NCBI GenBank assembly: GCA_051418055.1
Contig: JBPRGH010000134.1
Location: 1-49,382 of the forward strand
Direction of reading: 5' to 3'
DNA from: JBPRGH01 sp051418055
Lineage (GTDB): Bacteria > Bacteroidota > Bacteroidia > Cytophagales > Cyclobacteriaceae
Length of the DNA stretch: 49,382 bases
A program made the translations under genes and the position numbers. Below are positions 43,805 through 49,382 of this stretch, piece by piece (positions within the stretch are counted from its first letter, which is position 1; each line of letters begins with the position of its first letter). Below the pieces are notes generated by a model. That model did not search any database. It was not told the origin of the DNA and saw only the letters and a program-made list of their open reading frames with translations.

Positions 43805-45505
43805 TTAACTTATCCAACTTTCTACCGCTTTCTGCTGGGCTTCTGTTGGCTGTTTTACCTTTTCTAATTTATAATGGAAGAACCATGTTTCTTTTGTTTT
43901 TTTGAGGGTTACTTCTTTAAGCTTTCCAACACGTTTTACGTCCAGTTTTAATTCATCTTCTGAGGCCATCTCTGAATCAGTGATTTCGGTAGGCTTTTTG
44001 TCATTTATAAAAAATATCTCATCACCCAGAGAAAGTTTTCCTTCAGAAGGACAACCAGGGAAAATATTATCTACTTTAAGAGTATCTTCTTTTAATTCCG
44101 TAACTATTCCATAATGCTTTTCTAATATGTTTTCAGACTCTACTTTGTGAAAGGTTAGACCAAATGGTTCAATTAAATTAACCAGCTCCTCGTCTACCGG
44201 GTCTTTACCGAAAATATATTTAGCACTAAACTCATTTAGGCTTTCGCCTGAAAGCTTTTCTGCAAGGCGAATAATATCATCAATAGTATAGCCATTCTCC
44301 ACAAAATCTTCATCTAATATTTGCATCAGGTTATCCAGCGACTTTTGATGGTTACTTGCAAAACGTATCTTCAGGTCCAGCATTAAAGCTATTATGGCAC
44401 CTTTAACATAGATGGAAACCTTATGATATGGAGACCCTGGTTTATATCCATCGATCCAGAGATTATTTGATGAATCGATAATTGAAGAATGAAACCGGCC
44501 AGTATTCCTGTAGTGCTTTTTAAAAAAAGCGTTTAATTCACCTAAATATCTATCATAAGTCCATACACCGCCACGTGCCAGGAAAAGGTCACCATAGTAG
44601 GTAGTAAAGCCTTCCGCAATAAGACCGGCATCAAAAAATATTGGCTCTTTTAAATTATAGGGGAGAAGTTTTTTCGGTCTGATCTTCTTAATATTCCAGG
44701 CATGATATAACTCATGAGAGGACACACCCAGGAGGTCATCAATAAATTTTTGACGATCATACTCTTTATCATCAATACCCAATACAATTAACGTATTATC
44801 CCCGTGCTCGACACCATGATAAAATCTATACGGTAGAGATACAATTAAAAAGTAATATTTATCAAAAGGCACAGAATTAAAAGCTTTAAGCTGGGACTCA
44901 GAAAAAGCTTTAAAATCAGGAATAAGCTCGGTCATATCTATTGGTGGCTGGCCGGCTACCCAAATTGAAAATTGGCTTTCTCCACATGCATAATTATAGT
45001 TATGGAGATCTCTGGCTGCAAGTAGGGGTTTATCAATAAGCTCATCATAATTATCGGCTTTAAAAATATTGACATTTGACGGTAATGTGGTGGCAATCTT
45101 AAATTGATTTGAAAGTGAAAGTTTTACTTCACACTTTTCCTTTTGCTGTCCCTCAGGGTACATGAGGCAGTTGATAAAGTTGATCAGGCAAAGATCATCA
45201 TTAAGATAAGAGCCACCGGCATCCAATTGGTAGGCAAAATATTCATAATTCACTATGATTTTACCTGAGGAAGCATTTATAAACCATACATTTTTTGATG
45301 CTTTCCAGTATTTCAGCTCCTGACCTTCTGAATTTGAAATATGCAGATTGCGAATGTTTTTTGCATATTCGGCAGCCTCATAACGGCCTGGGCGCCAAAG
45401 TGGTAAAACAAGCTCCAGATCACCATTTGAAGATGACTTAAACTCCAGTTCTATTTTAAAATAATGGGTTAAAGGATTTTCTGTAGTTATATGATATTTT
45501 AACAT
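43805..45505 (-). CDS. M61-family (glycyl) aminopeptidase with PDZ domain
   Basis: 566 residues. An N-terminal beta domain is followed by the zinc motif His264-Glu265-His268 (SSHELYHAWNIK), with the third ligand Glu298 in GLIAEGFTTYYGD. A PDZ domain is near residues 450-550 (IFPGCPSEGKLSLGDEIFF). M61 enzymes remove N-terminal glycine or alanine. No signal peptide is visible (MLKYHITTENPLTHYF), so a cytoplasmic enzyme is implied. Monocistronic, convergent with the M16 operon and divergent from rpmH. Confidence 0.93.
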   Translation of the reverse strand: MLKYHITTENPLTHYFKIELEFKSSSNGDLELVLPLWRPGRYEAAEYAKNIRNLHISNSEGQELKYWKASKNVWFINASSGKIIVNYEYFAYQLDAGGSYLNDDLCLINFINCLMYPEGQQKEKCEVKLSLSNQFKIATTLPSNVNIFKADNYDELIDKPLLAARDLHNYNYACGESQFSIWVAGQPPIDMTELIPDFKAFSESQLKAFNSVPFDKYYFLIVSLPYRFYHGVEHGDNTLIVLGIDDKEYDRQKFIDDLLGVSSHELYHAWNIKKIRPKKLLPYNLKEPIFFDAGLIAEGFTTYYGDLFLARGGVWTYDRYLGELNAFFKKHYRNTGRFHSSIIDSSNNLWIDGYKPGSPYHKVSIYVKGAIIALMLDLKIRFASNHQKSLDNLMQILDEDFVENGYTIDDIIRLAEKLSGESLNEFSAKYIFGKDPVDEELVNLIEPFGLTFHKVESENILEKHYGIVTELKEDTLKVDNIFPGCPSEGKLSLGDEIFFINDKKPTEITDSEMASEDELKLDVKRVGKLKEVTLKKTKETWFFHYKLEKVKQPTEAQQKAVESWIS

Positions 45506-45614
45506 AAATGTTGTTTCTTATGCTTCAACTGAACTTTATAAGGGGCCGTTAAGTTATAATATCTTCTTTGAAAAAATATGTGGAAACACATTTAAAAAAA
45601 TTAAAGAAAAGGGT

Positions 45615-45645
45615 TTTGGATTTATCATTACTCTAGTTATCTTTG
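45615..45645 (+). promoter_or_regulatory. rpmH operon promoter
   Basis: TTTG (45615-45618), 19 bases, TATCTTTG (45638-45645): exact consensus. Leader of about 50 bases to the rpmH ATG. Confidence 0.8.
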
Positions 45646-45699
45646 CAACCCTGTTGACAAAAGTGAAGTAGGGCTAGGGCTGATTAAAAAGAATTTAAG

Positions 45700-45855
45700 A
45701 TGAAAAGGACATTTCAACCTTCAAGAAAGAAAAGAACAAATAAGCACGGATTCCGTTCTAGAATGGCAACTGCTGCAGGAAGAGCAGTTTTAGCAAGAAG
45801 AAGATCAAAAGGTAGAAAGAAGCTGTCTGTTTCTGACGAAAGAACTTCTAAATAA
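45700..45855 (+). CDS. rpmH: 50S ribosomal protein bL34
   Basis: 51 residues. The start MKRTFQPSRKKRTNKHGFR and the continuation SRMATAAGRAVLARRR are the invariant bL34 pattern. It is very basic and binds 23S rRNA in the large subunit. It is first in the operon, 38 bases before rnpA, the almost universal rpmH-rnpA pairing. There is no dnaA or gidA neighbour, so this is not the classical oriC arrangement. Confidence 0.97.
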   Translation: MKRTFQPSRKKRTNKHGFRSRMATAAGRAVLARRRSKGRKKLSVSDERTSK

Positions 45856-45893
45856 CTAATGCCGTTCCTGATCGGCGTATGTAGTAAGAACAT

Positions 45894-46268
45894 ATGATCA
45901 GGCATACCTTTACAAAGGCTGAACGGCTGAAAAGTCAAAAAATAATTAAGGAACTCTTTCTGAAGGGTTCCTCTTTTTATTCATATCCCATAAAGATATT
46001 CTATCTTCCATCTCCCGAAGAGCAAACGCAGGTAATGTTTGCTGTACCTAAAAAGAAAATAAAAAAAGCTGTAGACCGCAATAGGATCAAAAGGCGGATG
46101 CGTGAGGCTTATCGTCTCAACAAGCTCCTTTTATCTCCTGAAAAATGTTTTTATATTGGTATTGTATATATTGCAGATAAGCAGGAGGAGTATCAAATAA
46201 TTGAAACCAAACTAAAAAAATTAATTCAGCGTTTGGTAGGTACGAAAATACAGGATCGAAGTGCGTAA
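45894..46268 (+). CDS. rnpA: Ribonuclease P protein component
   Basis: 124 residues. The N-terminus HTFTKAERLKSQKIIKELF and the RNR motif KKAVDRNRIKRRMREAYR, which contacts the P RNA, are diagnostic. It supports 5' maturation of tRNAs with the RNase P RNA. The last 8 bases overlap the GTG start of the S41 protease gene, indicating coupled translation. Confidence 0.96.
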   Translation: MIRHTFTKAERLKSQKIIKELFLKGSSFYSYPIKIFYLPSPEEQTQVMFAVPKKKIKKAVDRNRIKRRMREAYRLNKLLLSPEKCFYIGIVYIADKQEEYQIIETKLKKLIQRLVGTKIQDRSA

Positions 46269-47895
46269 GATAAAATTATTTTCTTTAGTAGTACTAACAT
46301 TTATCGGTGCTGGGGTTGCCTTTACCCCAACAGATAATTATTTCGCAATAGCCAAAAACCTGGACATCTTTGCCTCTCTTTTTAAGGAGGTTAATGCATT
46401 ATATGTTGATGAAATTGATCCGGAAATTTTTGTTGCCACAGGTATGGAAGCTATGCTTGAATCCTTAGATCCATATACAAATTATATTCCTGAACAGGAA
46501 GTAGAAAATTTCAGGTCATTAACTACAGGGCAATATGCCGGAATTGGAGCTATTATTGGAAAAGTAAAGAATAAAATAGTTATCACAAGACCCTATGCTT
46601 CATTTCCCGCTGATAAAGCTGGATTAAAAATAGGCGATGAGATAGTAAGTATTGATGGAGTCCCTGTCGAATCAAAAGAGATTTCAGAGATCAGCAATAT
46701 GCTACGAGGGCAGGCTGATACGGAAATACAAGTTATGGTAAAAAGATTTGGACAAGATGATTTGCTAAACTTCAGGTTTGATCGCGAAAAAGTTAAAATC
46801 ATTAACGTTCCTTATGCCGGTTTAGTAGGTGACCAAATAGGTTATATAAAACTAGATGATTTTACTGTTGGAGCCGGCCGAGAAGTTTCAGATGCAGTAG
46901 AAAAATTAAAAATTGAAGGTGCTGAAAAAATCATATTAGATCTCAGGGATAATCCTGGAGGATTGTTAAATGAAGCAGTAAATGTTGTTAATGTTTTTGT
47001 TCCGAAAGGTAAAACAGTTGTAGAAACCCGAGGCCGGGTAAAGGAGTGGAATAAAGCTTATAAAACCTTAAATAACCCTGTTGACATTAAAATACCGGTT
47101 GTCGTATTAATAAATGAGCGAAGCGCCAGTGCTTCCGAGATTGTTGCCGGAGCTATTCAGGATTATGACAGGGGTATTTTGGTCGGCCGTAAAACTTTTG
47201 GTAAAGGTTTGGTGCAAACCACCCGCGGACTTTCATATAACAGCCAGCTAAAGATCACCACTGCAAAATATTATACGCCTAGCGGAAGATGTATTCAGGC
47301 AATTGATTATACTGATAAAAATAAAGATGAGGCTGCAAGTATCCCGGATTCATTGAGAGTGGCTTTTAAAACATCTAATGGCCGGACAGTATTTGATGGG
47401 GGAGGGTTAAATGCGGATGTCAGAGTTGCAATTGATGAGCCTGCAGCTATCACAGAATACTTATATAAGGAAGGATACATTTTTAATTATGCAACAGAAT
47501 GGTATTATTCTAATCCTGATAAAAAATTGTTTGCTAAGAATGATGAGGAATATAGCAAATTTAAAAAATGGCTTTCTGATAAAAAATTTAATTATAATAC
47601 TGAAGTTGAAGGTTTGCTGAATCATTTAAAAGTTTCCGCTGAAAACGAATCGTATTATAAGAAGCTTAGAGAAGAAATTTCCTCCCTGGAGAGTGCTATC
47701 AATGCTGATAAAAAGAACGATCTTGAAAAATTTAAAACAGAAATATTAGAACTGCTGGAGCAGGAGATCGCCTCCCGTTTATCATTATATGAGGGTCAGA
47801 TAAAAGCACATTTCGATGATGATAAAGATATTTTAGAGGCTGTTGAAATTTTAAAAAAAGAAAATAGCCTGGATCAGATTTTAAGCCGTAATTAA
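46261..47895 (+). CDS. C-terminal processing peptidase (S41 family)
   Basis: 544 residues starting at GTG (46261). Signal peptide or anchor in residues 4-22. PDZ domain about 85-175 (PADKAGLKIGDEIVSIDGVPV). The catalytic Ser-Lys dyad is Ser290 (NERSASASEI) and Lys315 (TFGKGLVQT), with Asp301 in the expected place. The C-terminal 200 residues are helical and charged, a feature of Bacteroidota S41 enzymes. It trims periplasmic proteins from the C-terminus. Tightly coupled to rnpA and tsaB (TAATG). Confidence 0.95.
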   Translation: MRKIKLFSLVVLTFIGAGVAFTPTDNYFAIAKNLDIFASLFKEVNALYVDEIDPEIFVATGMEAMLESLDPYTNYIPEQEVENFRSLTTGQYAGIGAIIGKVKNKIVITRPYASFPADKAGLKIGDEIVSIDGVPVESKEISEISNMLRGQADTEIQVMVKRFGQDDLLNFRFDREKVKIINVPYAGLVGDQIGYIKLDDFTVGAGREVSDAVEKLKIEGAEKIILDLRDNPGGLLNEAVNVVNVFVPKGKTVVETRGRVKEWNKAYKTLNNPVDIKIPVVVLINERSASASEIVAGAIQDYDRGILVGRKTFGKGLVQTTRGLSYNSQLKITTAKYYTPSGRCIQAIDYTDKNKDEAASIPDSLRVAFKTSNGRTVFDGGGLNADVRVAIDEPAAITEYLYKEGYIFNYATEWYYSNPDKKLFAKNDEEYSKFKKWLSDKKFNYNTEVEGLLNHLKVSAENESYYKKLREEISSLESAINADKKNDLEKFKTEILELLEQEIASRLSLYEGQIKAHFDDDKDILEAVEILKKENSLDQILSRN

Positions 47896-48578
47896 TGTCA
47901 TTGATTCTCAGCATAGAAACCGCCACACCGGTTTGTGCAGTAGCTCTTCATAAGGAAGGTAATTTGCTGGCAGAAGCAAAACTATTAAAAGATAAATCGC
48001 ATTCAGATAAGCTTGCTGTTTTAATTGATCAGCTGTTAGAGCATAATAATATAAAAAAAAGTCAGCTTTCTGCAGTAGCAGTATCTGAAGGTCCAGGTTC
48101 TTATACAGGGTTAAGAATTGGGGTTTCAACTGCCAAAGGATTATGTTTTGGCCTTGATATTCCTTTAATAGCTATTAGTTCTCTTACGGCACTGGGAGCT
48201 CAGGTACGAAATTGTATAGGAGATCATGATCTTATGATACCGATGTTTGATGCACGGCGTATGGAGGTATATGCTCAGGTATTAAATAAAAAACTTGAAG
48301 TGATAGAAAAGACCCAGCCGGTAATTATTGATGAGGATAGTTTCGGAAACTTTTTAAAGGATCACACAGTATATATCTTTGGTGATGGGGCAGATAAATG
48401 TAAACCTGTTTTAATTGATGACAAGTTTAAGTTTGTGGATAATGTAATTCCATCTGCGGCTTCTGTCGGTGAATTAGCTTATCAGAGGTATTTAGAAAAA
48501 GATTTTTCAGACGTTGCTTACTTTGAACCATTTTATTTAAAAGAGTTTAGAGCGGGAAAACCGAAATCCTTAATATGA
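47895..48578 (+). CDS. tsaB: tRNA threonylcarbamoyladenosine biosynthesis protein TsaB
   Basis: 227 residues. The ASKHA-fold start SLILSIETATPVCAVAL and the motif SEGPGSYTGLRIGVSTAKGL define TsaB, the scaffold that activates TsaD in making t6A37 in ANN-decoding tRNAs. Its start overlaps the S41 stop by one base, and its stop overlaps the DUF2480 start (ATGA). The operon thus mixes ribosome and tRNA biogenesis with a processing protease. Confidence 0.95.
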   Translation: MSLILSIETATPVCAVALHKEGNLLAEAKLLKDKSHSDKLAVLIDQLLEHNNIKKSQLSAVAVSEGPGSYTGLRIGVSTAKGLCFGLDIPLIAISSLTALGAQVRNCIGDHDLMIPMFDARRMEVYAQVLNKKLEVIEKTQPVIIDEDSFGNFLKDHTVYIFGDGADKCKPVLIDDKFKFVDNVIPSAASVGELAYQRYLEKDFSDVAYFEPFYLKEFRAGKPKSLI

Positions 48579-49093
48579 GTGAAGAAATAATAAATAGAGT
48601 AGCTAAAAGTCCATTAATTACTTTTAACCTGGAAGATTATTATCATCAGGGTGAAAGGGTAGTGCTGGATGTTAAGGATCAGCTTTTTCAGGGGATAATA
48701 TTGAGAGAAAAGGATTTCAGGCAGTTTGTAAAAGAACAGGACTGGAGTGTCTATAAAGATAAAAATGTAGCCCTTACATGTTCAGTGGATGCTATTGTTC
48801 CAACCTGGGCTTATATGCTACTTACTGTAAATCTGGCACCCTACGCACATACTGTAGTTTTTGGTGAAAAAGAAGATCTGGAAAAGGCTCTTTATCAGGA
48901 AGCTCTGGCAAAAGTTGATGTTGAAGAATTCAGGGATAAAAAAATTGTAATAAAAGGCTGTAGTAAATATAATGTACCGCCTGCTGCTTATGTGGAAATA
49001 ACACGTTTATTGCAGCCTGTGGCCAGTAGCATCATGTATGGAGAACCTTGCAGTACAGTTCCATTGTACAAGAAACCTCGAGCAGGAAAATAA
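48575..49093 (+). CDS. DUF2480 family protein
   Basis: 172 residues, cytoplasmic. It matches the DUF2480 pattern seen almost only in Bacteroidota: LITFNLEDYYHQGERVVLDV, then QGIILREKDFRQFVK, then SVDAIVPTWAYMLLTVNLAPYA, and the end KGCSKYNVPPAAYVEIT. Function unknown. Position behind tsaB is common in the phylum and hints at a link to translation or metal/sulfur chemistry (two Cys-containing motifs), which is only a guess. Confidence 0.9.
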   Translation: MSEEIINRVAKSPLITFNLEDYYHQGERVVLDVKDQLFQGIILREKDFRQFVKEQDWSVYKDKNVALTCSVDAIVPTWAYMLLTVNLAPYAHTVVFGEKEDLEKALYQEALAKVDVEEFRDKKIVIKGCSKYNVPPAAYVEITRLLQPVASSIMYGEPCSTVPLYKKPRAGK

Positions 49094-49105
49094 TTATTTT
49101 AATTA

Positions 49106-49138
49106 CTTGTTTTTATAAAATCATTATTGCTACATTTG
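49106..49138 (+). promoter_or_regulatory. Stable-RNA-type promoter without an RNA gene behind it
   Basis: TACATTTG (49131-49138) is an exact -7, and CTTG (49106-49109) a near -33 with a 21-base spacer. The downstream leader is strikingly like that of tRNA-Val (shared TACATTTGCAT, AAAGAGGG and TTAGTGG/ATAGTGG), but no tRNA can be folded in 49170-49260. Confidence 0.6.
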
Positions 49139-49265
49139 CATCCCCAATCCGAAAGAGGGAAGGGAATTAGTGGCGAGGGATCGGAAGATTTTTAGGGCTA
49201 AGGAATTGAAATGAAGGGATGAGAAGAGGCGGGCGGAAAATAAAAAAATATTTTTTCCAGATTCT

Positions 49266-49296
49266 TTTGCGGATTAAAAAACTCCTCTTAACTTTG
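49266..49296 (+). promoter_or_regulatory. Strong promoter at the right edge, probably for an rRNA or tRNA operon
   Basis: TTTG (49266-49269), 19 bases, TAACTTTG (49289-49296): exact consensus with the GCACTCCC start region often seen at stable-RNA operons. No reading frame follows in the remaining 86 bases. The RNA genes themselves would lie beyond the window. Confidence 0.7.
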
Positions 49297-49382
49297 CACT
49301 CCCTTAACAAACACGGCAGAGCAAAACGAGCTTCGCCGGCCCTTAAGAAAGGCAAAAAATACTGAAAAAAATCCCTGGCATT

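Noticed and set aside
49170..49260. A tRNA gene following the promoter at 49131
   Set aside because: No cloverleaf or T-loop consensus is found; the region is purine-rich and unstructured.
1..49382. CRISPR arrays, insertion sequences or tandem repeats
   Set aside because: I found no regularly spaced direct repeats, no transposase and no terminal inverted repeats; the repeated stems are individual terminators.

Overview
The window is a chromosomal stretch of an AT-rich member of the Bacteroidota, most likely a marine or soil Cytophagales-type bacterium. The lineage call rests on four things. There is a type IX secretion cassette (type B sorting domain protein, PorP/SprF protein, OmpA protein). 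Several families are typical of the phylum (DUF2480, DUF2911, DUF6265-like, type III PKS/UbiA cluster). Promoters of the form TTTG-N19/20-TAnnTTTG recur. The gene order rpsU - xer recombinase - hpf is also characteristic. Nearly all genes look chromosomal and vertically inherited. I see no insertion sequence, prophage or CRISPR array, and no clear multi-gene defence or novel system.

Layout. 1-3.2 kb: a natural-product locus with a nearly complete type III polyketide synthase, a UbiA prenyltransferase and a FAD oxidoreductase. 3.3-10.4 kb: single housekeeping or envelope genes packed tail to tail (receiver-like protein, aspartyl protease with PDZ, LOG protein, RidA, a 35-residue membrane protein, DUF2911, PD40 protein, alpha/beta hydrolase, DUF2905, RsmI-like methyltransferase). 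10.4-14.5 kb: metK, then leftward hpf, xerC and rpsU, then an acyl-CoA dehydrogenase. 14.6-21.2 kb: ugd and UDP-glucuronate decarboxylase (UDP-xylose supply), an AsmA-like protein and an alpha-glucan phosphorylase-family protein lacking the usual PLP lysine. 21.5-23.4 kb: an unknown protein, a LuxR-type regulator and tRNA-Val(TAC). 23.4-28.3 kb: small exported proteins (YceI, an intradiol dioxygenase-like lipoprotein, an NTF2-like protein, a DUF6265-like protein), endonuclease I and a membrane-anchored EEP hydrolase. 28.4-31.6 kb: a trehalose synthase-maltokinase fusion. 32-38 kb: the T9SS cassette. 38.1-43.7 kb: a hydrophilic small protein, GDPD, a PfkB kinase and an M16 peptidase pair. 43.8-45.5 kb: an M61 peptidase. 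45.6-49.1 kb: the rpmH-rnpA-S41 protease-tsaB-DUF2480 operon. The last 290 bases hold two stable-RNA-type promoters pointing right and probably lead into an rRNA or tRNA operon beyond the window.

How genes work together. ugd and the decarboxylase overlap and form a UDP-glucose to UDP-xylose pathway. The trehalose synthase-maltokinase fusion and the phosphorylase-family protein point to alpha-glucan/trehalose metabolism. The T9SS gene set couples a large cell-surface cargo to its outer-membrane partner. rpsU has an unusually strong Shine-Dalgarno sequence, as expected for autoregulation in a phylum whose ribosomes normally hide the anti-SD.

Most notable points: the type III PKS/UbiA/oxidoreductase locus; the rpsU leader; the Lys-to-Thr change in the GT35 protein; the hidden 35-residue membrane protein with a textbook promoter; the inverted T-arm copy behind tRNA-Val; and the orphan tRNA-type promoter at the right end.
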